NCBI RefSeq assembly: GCF_019578655.1
Contig: NC_063262.1
Location: 8,501,582-8,565,581 of the forward strand
Direction of reading: 5' to 3'
Length of the DNA: 64,000 nt
DNA from: Ricinus communis
Taxonomy: Eukaryota > Streptophyta > Magnoliopsida > Malpighiales > Euphorbiaceae
Every line of letters begins with the position of its first letter. Within the stretch, counting starts at the first letter, position 1. This document shows, in pieces, positions 13,391 through 24,620 of this stretch. The notes under the pieces were generated by a model, which did no database searches, was not told where the DNA came from, and saw nothing but the letters and a program-made list of their open reading frames with translations. The position numbers and the translations under genes are program-made.

Positions 13391-15380
13391 AGGTATAGAA
13401 AAAGAACCTGAAAAGATTAGAGAAGTACAATTAAACTCTCATGCTATATTTTGACTCAATTTAGCCCATTAATTTTGAAAAAAAAAAATCCAATTAAATC
13501 TGATTCGTTAACTTTGATAAAATCTTAGTTAATGGTAGGGTATATTTAGGTTTCCACTTATAATATGATAACACTTGTATTCTCTTCTACCATTTCTCTA
13601 AAATTGAAAATACTAAAACCAAATAAAAATTAAAATCAATTAAAAAATAAAATTAAAAAATAAAAAAAAAGAAAGAAAAGAAAAAATAGGTGAACAATGT
13701 TATTATCATTATATTTATTTATTTTTCTATTTCTTTTTTCAAGTGCAAGATAACTCTAAAAGGTTGTGAATTTTTTTTATTAACTGGAGCCCTTTTTTCA
13801 CCACCCCATGGATTCATAACTATTTATCTTACTGCAGTGCTTATCTAGCCAACATCGAGAGCCGATTCTACCCAAACTTTTCTGATTTGCTCCTATATTT
13901 TCTATTTATCCAACTATTACTAAGCAATTTTTAAATATTAAATAAATTTCCTGATAAGGTAATTTTAATATAGCCGATTTTTACTTTTTGCAGTCAGTTA
14001 CACTATAGCACCTGCAGGTTCATGCATTCCAAATGTGATTCCTATGTTATGTATGACCGTGCCTCTTGTTGCCTTGTCGTTAATCTCCTGCTGTCGTAGA
14101 GCTCCACCTTCACCAACAGCTCTGCCAACAAACTCACTTTCTCCTTCTTCACGCTAAGCCATAAATGGCAGCAGCAACACTACCACCATTTCACTTTCCC
14201 TTTATTTAAAGAAAAAGACAATTAAATCAAAATCAAACTTAAAAAAAAAAAAAAAAAAAAAAGCAAATTCAAAAACCCTAAAAAGAATCACCACCATCAA
14301 TTGTTATTCCTTGGCCATTGTTATTCATCACTATCGAGAAAGCGAGAGTGGCGAAGGCGGAGCTATTGGTCATCACAATATTACCGTTGGCGCCTGCACC
14401 TTCTCCATCAACAAAAGTGGAACATATTAAACATGATGGTGGTTATTTGAAAAGTTTAAAGAAATGATTGGAGTAATGAGTTATTAACGAGTTTGATGAA
14501 GGCAACAGATGTGGTGACAGTGGATTTTAGGTCGAATAGGTGGTGATGGAGGCAGGCGGTGGTGGAGAGGCGGTGAGATGGTTGTATTGCTTGTTCTCAT
14601 TGAGTTCAAAAAATCTTTTAATTTAGTTAATTAATACTTTTGAATTTTAATTTTCTTAAACATTTATATTACTTATATCAAATATTACTATTAAAAGTAT
14701 ATCCATGTGTCATCATGTTGTTGGTTGTAAGTTTTGCTGAGTTCCACCACTAACAAAGGAGTTAATTGAGTTAACAATTTGGGTTAAGTTGGATTTTTAA
14801 AAAAATTAAAGGGTTAAATTGAGTCCAATTGCAGCATGAGGGTTTAATTATTTGCCCCAATTTGTTCAAGGGCATTTTTGTACATTCTACCTATTATTTT
14901 CCTATATAAGATTTTGTTAAAAAAAAATAGATATTATTAATAAAACTAAATTTACATCCCATATGTTACATACATTATAGCATCTTTTTCCTCATTCTTT
15001 CTCTCTCAATTTGAAATGTTATGACCGGAAATCAATTTCTTTTGCATACATCACTACCTAATTTCAGTTCATATATTTATTTGTACATGTGACGCATATA
15101 TATATATTTATTTGTATTAAATAATAAAAAATAAATATAACTCATTCGTTAAAACACTCAAATGTAATATTATTTTATTGTGATGTTTATATCAATTATA
15201 AATAAAATCTCATTCAAATAACATAAAATATTTATTATTATAGTATAAATCTTAAGCACCCCATATTATAATCACAAAGACTGCATATTGCATGGTGTCT
15301 ATTTTAGGGCTACATTTCTTTGTTGCCTTTTTTTTTCTCATCACAAAATAAAATGGACTTACATTATTCAAGAGTAGTCA
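13323..15380. repeat. Duplicated segment, copy A (upstream of NAC gene)
   Basis: Two blocks, 13323-13383 and about 14985-15380, align in order with 22278-22345 and about 22347-22735. Shared anchors are GTGAAAACAAAGA(T/C)GCATGG, TCTTTAATTATATT, AATTTGAAAT and ATATATTTATTTGTAT. The two blocks are separated here by the long-TIR element at 13391-14886 plus roughly 100 bases. Confidence 0.6.
13391..14886. mobile_element. Non-autonomous long-TIR (Mutator-like) element
   Basis: About 120 bases at each end are inverted and imperfectly matched: the left arm contains AATTAAACTCTCATGCTATA and the right arm, read in reverse, AATTAAACCCTCATGCTGCA. The paralogous segment at 22278-22515 lacks the whole insert, which supports a mobile origin. 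The centre (about 14050-14600) is relatively GC-rich with triplet-like AGC/GGTGG content and may be a captured gene fragment, although no open frame is convincing. A clear 9-bp target duplication was not found. Confidence 0.55.
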
Positions 15381-16260
15381 TTTATTTTTTTCAGCAATAT
15401 ATTAGTGTATTGAAGGAGAGAGTGGATTTTTTTTTTTAAGCGAGAATTAAACCAGTACGTTTAAAGACATTAGGTTCAAACTCGAAATTTTAATTTCCGA
15501 TACTAAATACCTAACCATCAAATTGGAATCAAATGGTTACAAGACTAGTAATTGACAAGGTATAATTTACTTCTTTTTTTTCATAACAAAGACAATCATA
15601 AAACAAAATAATAAAAAGGTTAATTGTGGGATAGAGAATAGTTAGAGCATAAATTTAAGTTCCATCTCTAATACATGCAGGAGAAAAGGGTCTGTGTACC
15701 ATGTGGTGATTGGCAAGAGCACGAACTCTCATCCTAAGCATGCAATGGTTACTCTTGGCTCTGTTTGGTTCATAGCTATTTGGGATTCGCTATTCCAAGA
15801 TTTGATTCAAATTCTATTTAAAATATTATTTAAAATGTTAATGAGTGAAAATAAAAATGGTTTGTCTTCAATTAATTATTACTAATTGTCGTTGTATTTA
15901 ATCTACATGTTACATGTTACGGAATTGTTGTTATTATTTTAATATAATTTCTTTTTACAATTTAAAAATTGAAATTGTTTTTTCTGTTTGAAAAATTTTA
16001 TTTTTATAAAATTTAACTGATGGTTAACTAAAAGTATATAATAAGAAAATTCAAATAGAAAATATATTGTTCTGTAATCATATTTCTTCGTCACAAAAAG
16101 TTTCACAACAGTAAATGGGTAAGATTCAGTTTACTGAGCTGTTAAATTGAGAAGTTATAGTCCAAATAAAATTCCAACTATCACTTTCCTAACAGGACAA
16201 GATTACCATAAAGCAATATAATTACCATATCCTCAGGGACACGTTGTCGGTTAAGGGACG
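14887..16260. other. Region upstream of the NAC gene
   Basis: Contains the second block of duplicated segment A and otherwise AT-rich sequence. At about 15758 a GGCTCTGTTTGGTTCATAG string resembles the ends of plant hAT/Harbinger MITEs, but no matching end was found. No gene seen. Confidence 0.4.
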
Positions 16261-16261
16261 C

Positions 16262-16271
16262 TTATATATAA
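16262..16271 (+). promoter_or_regulatory. Probable TATA box of the NAC gene
   Basis: TTATATATAA lies 142-151 bases before the ATG at 16413, leaving room for a leader of roughly 110 bases that begins near 16300. No better candidate is seen nearby. Confidence 0.5.
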
Positions 16272-16317
16272 TCAGTATCATTATATCCTTAACTTTCCTT
16301 GTTATTCAGTCGATCAA

Positions 16318-16399
16318 GTAGCTCTTTGTCTCGGGTTTTAATCCACCAAAACACAAAAGTAGCTCTCTTTCTAGGGTTTTAATCCACCAAAACACACAA
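16318..16399 (+). repeat. 41-bp tandem duplication in the NAC gene 5' leader
   Basis: A unit beginning GTAGCTCT and containing GGGTTTTAATCCACCAAAAC occurs at 16318 and again at 16359. A short AGTCGATCA string also brackets the pair, near 16308 and 16405. It lies within the expected 5' UTR. Confidence 0.8.
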
Positions 16400-16412
16400 C
16401 AGTTAGTCGATC

Positions 16413-17732
16413 ATGATGCAAGAAACACAAAACACTTCTTCTCCATGGGCAAATATGGCAGTTGGGTTAAGGTTTTGTCCAACTGAGAAACAGTTGGTCG
16501 CTTATTATCTCCATGGAAAGAACAATGGCAGGTTTTCATCTGTTGAAAACCAGCTTCCTGTGAAATACTGTGATTTCTACGGTAAAGAAGAGCCCTGGGA
16601 AATATGGGAGAAGTTTGACGGAGACAAGTTGAGCGATCATGAAAGTCTTTACTTCTTCACAACATTAAAGAAGGTAACCCCTGGTCGCGGCCATAATATC
16701 AGTCGTAGGATTGGCTCCACTGCAGGGACTTGGCACGGTGAGACTTCAGGTAATAGTTCAAGACTTCATCATAATGGGGTGACAGCATATATGAAGCGAT
16801 TTAATTATCGGAACCCATCGAGATTGGACCAAGATCGTTGTTGGAACATGCTTGAGTATAGTTTGGAGGGTGGAGAATCTCGTTATGTTATTTGTCAACT
16901 CAAAAAGAGCAGAAAACAATCCAAGAAAAGAAAGAGCCAAACTGTTGATGATGACTTTGTGCAGGTTCTTGAACCTGTAAAGCGCTTGAGGATTGAGCAA
17001 GAACTGCCAAAAGATTTTCAAGAAAACCCTAAGGCGGTTGACGTAGTACCTGCTATGCATGAACAAGATGTTATGGCTACTATGCGTAACCCTTTGCCTT
17101 ATAATTCTGATGAAGGTGATTATTGTCTTGGCGATAATCAGGTGAACGATTCTGAACCCGACATGCACTCGAGAGCTGAAGAAGAGCTGATAAAACTGTT
17201 GGAAGAAAATCTTCAGGAAAATCAAAACGCTGCAGTTGACATAGTACATTCTACAGAAAAGCAAGATGCCATGGCTGCTACATTAGCTATGCCTGTTCCT
17301 TTGCCAGATGATTTTTATTTGGACTTGTTTAATTTTGATGATTACTTTCTTAGAGATGATCCTAATGTTTCGGTGGAGGCTTCTGAAATTGACAAGCGCT
17401 TGAGGGTTGAAGAAGAATTACCAACGAATATAGACAAAAATCAACAGGCTGCCGATGCTGTGGTAGAACAAGAATTGCAGAATAACTTTCAGGAAAATAA
17501 ACATGCAGCAGATTATATGGAACCTACCATGGAAGAACAAGAATTGAAATCTCAGGAAAATCAAGGGGTAGCAGTTCATACAGTACCGGCGCCTGATATT
17601 CTAGCTCTGGCAGCTTCCATGCCTTGGCCTTCCGGTCCTGAGGATTCAATTATTGTCAATGATCGCATTCTTGATCATGATATGGATCCTGCATTTTATT
17701 ACGATGACTTGTTTGGAGGATACATGTACTGA
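16413..17732 (+). CDS. Divergent NAC-domain transcription factor with repetitive acidic tail
   Basis: One uninterrupted frame of 439 aa. Residues about 17-165 carry the five NAC subdomains in order: GLRFCPTEKQLVAYYL (A), DFYGKEEPWEIW (B), LYFFTTLKK (C), GTWHGET (D) and WNMLEYSL...YVICQLKKS (E). A basic cluster (SRKQSKKRK, about 166-175) follows and could act as a nuclear signal. NAC proteins bind DNA as dimers and regulate transcription. The rest is acidic and built from diverged repeats, with RLRIEQELP, RLRVEEELP and several QEN(Q/K/P)...A(A/V)D motifs; it is probably a regulatory/activation region. NAC genes usually have introns inside the domain. This one has none, as in lineage-expanded divergent NAC groups. 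Subdomain A lacks the usual G-F-R-F and E-E-L pattern (C and K substitutions). The first of two adjacent Met codons is taken as the start. Confidence 0.85.
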   Translation: MMQETQNTSSPWANMAVGLRFCPTEKQLVAYYLHGKNNGRFSSVENQLPVKYCDFYGKEEPWEIWEKFDGDKLSDHESLYFFTTLKKVTPGRGHNISRRIGSTAGTWHGETSGNSSRLHHNGVTAYMKRFNYRNPSRLDQDRCWNMLEYSLEGGESRYVICQLKKSRKQSKKRKSQTVDDDFVQVLEPVKRLRIEQELPKDFQENPKAVDVVPAMHEQDVMATMRNPLPYNSDEGDYCLGDNQVNDSEPDMHSRAEEELIKLLEENLQENQNAAVDIVHSTEKQDAMAATLAMPVPLPDDFYLDLFNFDDYFLRDDPNVSVEASEIDKRLRVEEELPTNIDKNQQAADAVVEQELQNNFQENKHAADYMEPTMEEQELKSQENQGVAVHTVPAPDILALAASMPWPSGPEDSIIVNDRILDHDMDPAFYYDDLFGGYMY

Positions 17733-18025
17733 TCCATGTTCTCGATATTCTTTGGTTGTGATCAGATTCAAAAGAACTTGTAGCTGAAATTCATTCCTAT
17801 GATTAACTATTACATACTGATGTAATTATTTTCCTACTTTTGGTGATGTTTGCATAATTTTAAATCTTTGGTATATATATTGTTTGGAATATTCTATATG
17901 TAGTTTTCGTATCCATTGCTGCCCTTGATTTTCTTTTCTTATTAATTAGACATTGTACAATGTTCACTGACAATCTGCAACTAACTTCTTGATCGTTGTT
18001 TGTTGCTTTTCAACTATAAAATCGC

Positions 18026-18028
<3 letters not shown>
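17733..18028. other. NAC gene 3' flank
   Basis: Probable 3' UTR and polyadenylation region; AT-rich, with several TGTAA-type elements around 17818-17905. No gene. Confidence 0.4.

Positions 18029-18108
<80 letters not shown>
18029..18108. repeat. Compound microsatellite (TA)28(GA)12
   Basis: A TA run at 18029-18084 is followed directly by a GA run at 18085-18108, so the change of motif is without spacer. The minus-strand frame through it encodes only Tyr-Ile and Ser-Leu runs and is not a gene. Confidence 0.95.
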
Positions 18109-18273
18109 TGCTAAGCATATGCTAGCATTGATTGAAATCATCCTGTGTAATAATCTTGATTCAAAGCATACAAAGGGCACAAGGCCAAATTTACAGCTTT
18201 TATAACTAATTATCCATGTACAGATAATAAGAAAATTAACAAGTCCACTGATTCTTGTTTTATAAAGACTTTT

Positions 18274-21017
18274 TATCATAACCCAATCTATGAGCCCATG
18301 ACCGGCACTAGGGAATGGGTCATAAATCTATGGGCCCGTGACCGGCATTAGGGAATGGGTAGGCGTAAGGCCACCGAATCCCGTAGTAAGTCTGATACTC
18401 ATTAACTTAATTAAATCTCATCTGATATTACTGATACTATATTAAATCTTAACCGTTAAATTTTATATATTTAATTCGGTCTGCCAGAAGAATTTGGCAA
18501 GACTCGAAACTACAATAATTTACAACTGACAATCTATTATTTCCACTGCAGAGAATCTAAGATTTTACAAGTCAACATACCAAATCAATTTCATCACCCG
18601 ATGATGAAGGAGTCGGGTTGCTAGATAAGAGCCGCGTGAAGACTAACAATCATAATCTGAAAAACAGTAAAATTGAGACTGTCAGTCTCGAGAGTGAGTT
18701 AAAATCATATATCCAAGGAAAAACAATTACAAACACTTCAATAACACATTTATTTAATTTGAAATAAATACTAAGTCATGCAAAAATAAACGTGTCATGT
18801 CATGCTTATATAAAATAATTTTCACACACTACGGGACGGAATACCTTAGTAGAACCCTAATCCCAACACTGAACATCTCGGCTCTCTATCATTCTAACAG
18901 AACTGACACCCAGAGAGCGATGCTCGACCAGGGCAAGTCCTAAACTTACCTTTTGAAATTTACCAATTTACTCTTTTTCCATCACTCTCGGATTTATACC
19001 GGTGCCCTTATCAAAATAATAGGTTCTACTGTCGTCCCATCCCGAGTCAACACAAAATCGATAAAATCATAATACGGAAAAATAAAACATATATTAACAG
19101 TATATAACCAAATAATCAAAATATTAATCATTTAATCAGAGATATCGCGTAAAATATTAGCATGACACACGTAAGTAGATATATGACTTTAACAAACAGC
19201 TTTGACGACCTCCTAGCTCTGCTCCGATGCCTCGGGTGGAGCGAGCCGAACTGACAAATTATCTAATCATAGAAAACAATTAATCAATAATGCTGAAACA
19301 ATTGACAATTAACCCTAGGTCTAGATTCCTAGGACCGATTGTCTAAAAATCTCGACTCGGAAGAATTCTACCAAAAATCCGGCAGAACCTCCCCTAAAAT
19401 TAGGACATTTACTTTCCGTAAAACGGGTCCAGGACCTGCCAGAAAATACTTCAAATATTCAACAATTCATCTTAACGGGAGTCGGGTCCTTAAGACTTCA
19501 CTATTTTTTCCGACTCTACCACACATCACAAAACACGACCTAAGGCAGGTAGTCCGACAAATAATTAGTTTGACTCACAATATTTTATAATACTCAACAC
19601 AATTCAATAAACATAAAATTTACCAAAGAATTCTAAAGTCAACGGGTCAAAGAATTACCGAGACGCTTGATCGCTCGGTCGATTCGCCTCCAACCGCCAG
19701 AGTCCGTTTGACGATCCGGACGCACCAACAGACTTGAAATGACATGCTAATAACGATTTTTGCTTTCGATTTTTCGATCCGACCCGTGATCATCCGGAGA
19801 GATTCACAGATGATCTCGGCTGTCGATTTCCAAACGGGAGTCGATTGCCATGGAATCGGTGCCATTTTGAAGCTTGAGCTGAGGAGAGTCCGGATATGCT
19901 CTCCGATCATCCATCACTCGCCAAAGCTCGCCGAAAAAGCCAGAAAATGCAGCTGCCACCATTTTCTCTCTCCACCGCGAACTTCCAATTCTGGCCACCA
20001 TTAGTGTCGCAAGTACTGCCAAAATGAAGCCCAAGCCGAGGGGAGTCGATCGCCACCTGACTCGGCCGCCAACTCCGTTGGAAACGCCATGAACAGCGCC
20101 GACAACCGCCTCTTCTTCCTTGCGTTTTGGCTCTCGCCATCCGTAGTATCGCCACCATAGTCACGGTGACCTGCGCCGATGCCAGATGGCGCCGATTTAA
20201 GGCGGCATCGCGGCGCCTCAGACCGACACCACCGGGCCGGACGACACTCCTCTCTCCTCCTTCTTCTTCCTTAATCCCCTCCTTTCTTATTTTCTTTTCT
20301 TTCTTCTCTACATCAACAAACGGTCCCTGAAATTTTCTTTCTTACTATTTGGTTCCTCAATTTGTTTTTACAACAATTTCGTTCTGCAGAAATTCCAATT
20401 AACCCCTAAACCTTTCTTTAGCTTTTCAATTAAACCCCTAACTATTTAATTCTGGTCAAATTAGAATTATTGAAAATACACAATTACATATTTACCATTG
20501 CTTTTAAATGTAAAATTACCAAAAAGCCCTTGTCGACATATTTAATTATAAAAATACCAAACATACAAATTTTCATTAAAACCCCATATTAATAAAATTA
20601 TACCTTTAATCCTTATTCCAAATTAATTTTCCAATTTAATCCTAACACACAATTAATTTAATTAATCAATTTGCTAAATATTTTTCAATTAAAATTTAAT
20701 ACCATTAGCTAATTAAAATGTCCCTTTTTCTATTAATTCTTTTATAAAGTACCCCTTACAAATTCTTCCATAATTCTCAAATATAGAATTTAATTTATAT
20801 ATATTCATTTAGAGAAAAATTTTGAATAACAAAAAATATAATTTATTTCTCAAATAATTTACTTAATTAACTCCTTAAAAATCAAACTAATTGGATATAG
20901 CTATTTAAATCATTCCAATTTGTACCAAATAAAAATGGTAAAATTAATTTAAATAAAAACTCATTGATTAATTATTATTAATATTATCTTTATTAAAGAA
21001 AAATTTCGGGTATTACA
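18274..21017 (-). mobile_element. Solo LTR, copy 1 (2744 bp, 5-bp TSD CTTTT)
   Basis: Read on the minus strand it starts TGTAATACCCGAAATTT and ends near GTTATGATA, the reverse complement of the plus-strand start TATCATAACCC (terminal TG..CA with one mutated end). CTTTT at 18269-18273 is repeated at 21018-21022. It shares its sequence in inverted orientation with 27994-30900, including the CACGGGCCCATAGATTT-like end, the GC-rich centre and the CTCGACCAGGG motif. No gag-pol interior is present, so it is a solo LTR produced by LTR-LTR recombination. Long LTRs of this type are typical of Ty3/gypsy plant chromoviruses; the family assignment is inference. A 40-bp tandem duplication is present at its edge (units at 18288 and 18328). 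Confidence 0.8.
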
Positions 21018-22277
21018 CTTTTCTTCAAAATCTGTCTTATAGTTGGTTATGTTCAGTTGCATTCTTTTCCCCTCACGCTCTTGAAGAGGGGTCGTGGTAA
21101 TATCTTATTGACTGTATAACATTTTTGATGTTTTTAATCCTCAATATGCTTAGATTCTTGGGTAACTTCTGAAAGCTTACAAAATGTGAATAACATGTTT
21201 TGATCAAACAGAGCAAAGGAATAATTTTGAGCTCGAGTTTAAGAAATTAAGACATTAGAGATGATATCTGTAAACAGGATTTCGAGGGGGCAATCCTAAT
21301 ACTGATAATACTAAATGCTAATGATAAAGTCAAATTTTCATTTTTTTTCATGTTCAAAATGTAAATATCTGCGAATGCAGGCTCATAACCTAATTAAGGG
21401 AACGAATCAAGAGTTAACTAAAAGAGAAATTCTTGCAAAGAAAGGAACAATTTTCATTGATGTAATCTGTTCCACATATAGTGCAGCCGAGAATATGAGT
21501 ACCATATGAAATGATAGAGATAAAGAATGCAAAAACATGTTATGATTCAGGCTCCCTTAAATTGCCTCAAAAGTAAACAAAGCCGGGTGATTTTTATACC
21601 AAAGAAAACCAACAACCTATAGAAGATCCATTTGTAGACAAAAAAAAAAATATCAGCTCCACTGCGAACAACACATCTCTACCAAAGAGCGTCATAAAAA
21701 ATCCAACAAACTGTAAAAATCCATCTCCACCAAAAACAAAAATCAATTTCAAGAAATATACTTTAAATTTAGATTTGTGATCGAGGTTGCCATGGATTTG
21801 AAGCATGACCAAATGTTTGTACTGGAATATTTTGGACATATACATGTAATATCTTCTTATGTACAATTTTCAAGTACAAGAAAGGATCAAACTCCATATG
21901 ACTACTGGGAAAAAAAGAAGAAGAAAGAGGACTATAATTGATACAGACCTCGTCTTTGATCATTCTAGTAATATTGATAGCTGCTACAAGGGCCAAAGCT
22001 TTCACATTACGCACTTAAACCAAAATTATCACGTACTAGTCTTACTCCTGGATCTCCTCCTCCAATGGCAGGTCCACGCAAGTCTGCATCATCTTCACCC
22101 ATCAGTTCTCCTCCCGAGCCACCAACTACGAGGACAGAGTCCCAAAGTGATAGCCCTATGAGTTCAAATGGTCCAGATTGGCAACACTTAATCATTCAGG
22201 TTATGATGGTTTATTTGGGGTTGGTTTTGGGGGTGCTAGTATTGGAGTGAGTGTGATATTGGGATGGTTTAGCTTGT
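21018..22277. other. Intergenic between solo LTR copy 1 and duplicated segment B
   Basis: No confident gene. A Ser/Pro-rich plus-strand frame at 22065-22250 (MAGPRKSASSSPISS start) has coding-like composition in its first half but no recognised domain; it may be a gene remnant. An AAAATGTG- and AT-rich background fills the rest. Confidence 0.4.
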
Positions 22278-22735
22278 AAGTGAAAACAAAGACGCATGGC
22301 TTGTCCTCCATTTAATTATTATTTGATTCTTTAATTATATTATTTTTCCCTCATTTTCTCTGTCTCTTAATTTGAAATCTTACGACGGTGAATCAATTTC
22401 TTTCCTTATATCTCTATCTACTTTCAGTTCGTACGTATTAATACAAGTGACACATATATATTTATTTGTATCAAATAATTAAATGTACATATTATTCATT
22501 TATTAAAACACTAAAATAAATTATATATTCTAGCAACTAGCTTAAAATTCTCGTTATAGTACCTATTTTTTTCTAATTACAAAGATTACCAGTTTTCTTA
22601 ATATTGATATATCAATGATAGAGTGGGAATATAGATCAGTTTTCTAAGATTACATATTTTTTGTTGCTCCTTTTCTTTAAAAAAAAATTTCATTCACAAG
22701 ATAAAAATGTACTTATATCATCAAGATTAGTACTT
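22278..22735. repeat. Duplicated segment, copy B
   Basis: Collinear with copy A (13323-13383 and about 14985-15380) but without the 13391-14886 insert, so it is a natural empty site. Similarity by eye is roughly three-quarters over the best blocks; anchors are given with copy A. Confidence 0.6.
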
Positions 22736-23750
22736 TAATTTTTTAATTTTAAAATTAGATATACTTAAGATGTTAGTGCTCAACTTGATTGACTTCCGAG
22801 CCACCAACGTTAATTGTATAAATTCTTGGGTCTAAATATTAGAAATGAAAGAAATGTGAATAGATTATTAACAAATCAATTTTAATTTAGAATAACCATT
22901 AGTATAATTTAAGACAAGTTAATGGATTTATTTTTTTATATTCTCTTATATATTCAATGTGGAATAATTCTCGTATCTTTCATCGCTCCCCTTCAAATGC
23001 AACTTGCACTTGACAACATTATAGGAATTGGGTTAGCTCAAAGGCCAATATAAGCCTATGGCTCTGAACCAACAATATACAATCCACAAATTAAATAGAT
23101 TATAAACTAAGCACATTCTTAATTTTTGATACCATATAGAAATTCATAATTCCAAATATTAGAAATGAGAGAAATGTTAATAAGTTACTGACAGATCAAT
23201 TTTAGTCTAGACATAGCCATTAACATGACTTAAGTTAGATTAATGGATTTTTCTTTTATATTGAAAATCTTTCAAGAATATTTTAAAATCAATAAAAAAT
23301 ATTATTTTTATTGTATATTTTTTTTTTCAAAAGTACTATTTTTTTTTCAAATTTAAGGTGTATTATTTTACAATTGTTCTTCAGTGATTTTACTAAAAAA
23401 CAATTAAAATTTTAATTTAAAAAAAATTTAAAAAATCATATTTTTATATTTTATAAAAAGATAAAAAATATCATAAAATGATTTTTTTTTTCTTTATATG
23501 ACAGTGTCCTTTAACATTACACTAGATTTTATGAGCGTGTGACTGTAGTAATTATTACGCTATATTGCTTTTATGGTAATCTTGTGTTATTAGGAAAGTA
23601 AGATTAGTTGGAATCATAGCTCAGTGGACTGATTCTTTTCCATTTATTGTGGTTTCAGTGCGAGAAAACTGATTTTTATAAACAAAATTTGAAAAGCAAA
23701 AGTATTAGAGGCCTCCGATAAAGAAAAAAAATCCCAATCAAATTATAAAC
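22736..23750. other. AT-rich intergenic sequence
   Basis: No gene. Two similar AGAAATG(A/-)GAGAAATGT... AATA(A/G)(A/G)TTA segments near 22845 and 23165 suggest a local partial duplication of about 60 bases. Confidence 0.35.
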
Positions 23751-24058
23751 GCGCTCTCTATATATAAATTACGTATAATTCCAATCACATTGAGTTTAAG
23801 TTTATTCATACTCTAATTCTAAAAAATAATATTTTAATAATATTTTAATTATATTAACTAATAAATAAATTTCTAATAATATAATAATACTAATTCTATA
23901 AGAAATAACATATTAATTATATTTTAAAATTATATTAACTAATAAATTTATTTTCTAATTAAATAATAACTCTAATTTTAAAAAATAACATTTTGAATTA
24001 TATTTTTAATTTTATATTTACTAATAAATTAATTTTTGATTATATAATAAACCTTTAA
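23751..24058 (+). repeat. Helitron-like AT-rich repeat, copy 3, left half
   Basis: Matches the 36145 and 58100 copies through repeated ATATTAACTAATAAATTA-type blocks and breaks off at about 24058, where viral sequence begins. The continuation is at about 33597-33750. Confidence 0.5.
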
Positions 24059-24364
24059 GCCAGAAGGAAGCTAATAGCTGTTCATTCTAATAATTCTCAT
24101 ATTGTATGCTCAAGGCAGAATAAATCCTCAAGCTAAGACCAACAGAAGGTGACTCAGCCATGAATGAATGGTCTTTATACTCTATTGGATCTATATCGCC
24201 GAGCTAGTCCTTTTGAATTATAGAAGAACAGATCGTGCAAACTAAGGACTCATAGCCAAAGGATCAAGAGAAGAGAGATCGAGATTTAGAAAGCCATAAA
24301 GAAAATCTTTATGTTAATGATTAAGGAGAGAAGGCAACTTGCCTTTACATTACACTGGACTCCC

Positions 24365-24372
24365 CTTTTATA
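24365..24372 (-). promoter_or_regulatory. Pararetrovirus TATA box
   Basis: On the minus strand the sequence reads CTCTATAAAAGGGGAG, a strong TATA box of the type used by caulimovirid full-length transcript promoters. It lies after the RNase H region. About 300 bases of putative leader follow before the copy ends. Confidence 0.7.
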
Positions 24373-24380
24373 GAGGAGCC

Positions 24381-24620
24381 TTACATAAAGTCAGTAAGGA
24401 TAAGATAATGAATCTTATCCTCTTACACATGCATAAGGAAAATAAGATAAAGGTTACACACTTTACATAAAGACAGTAAGGATAAGATAAGGAATCTTAT
24501 CCTCTTATACTCTTTCAATTATACGCATAAAGAAAATAAGATAAGGATTTCACACTTTTACATAAAGATAGTAAGGATAAGATAAGTTATCTTATCCTCT
24601 TACACTCTTTCAATTATTAC
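24381..24620 (-). repeat. Triple tandem repeat with GATA palindromes upstream of the viral TATA box
   Basis: Three units begin at 24381, 24463 and 24558 (periods 82 and 95), each containing a near-perfect inverted repeat GGATAAGAT..ATCTTATCC. GATAAG is the plant I-box/GATA-factor site. Position immediately upstream of the TATA box suggests a transcriptional enhancer. Confidence 0.75.

Noticed and set aside
16758..17264. 168-codon minus-strand frame under the NAC gene
   Set aside because: Shadow of the NAC coding sequence; the translation is low in coding signal.
18029..18108. TA/GA tract as a possible replication origin or matrix attachment site
   Set aside because: A simple microsatellite is a sufficient explanation; no supporting motif.
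19647..20330. Similar frames in the centre of LTR copy 1
   Set aside because: Same reason; they are the inverted counterpart of the copy 2 frames.
23040..23070. GCTCTGAACCAACAA as a pararetroviral primer-binding site
   Set aside because: Only loosely like the initiator-Met-tRNA complement, and about 1 kb outside the viral sequence.
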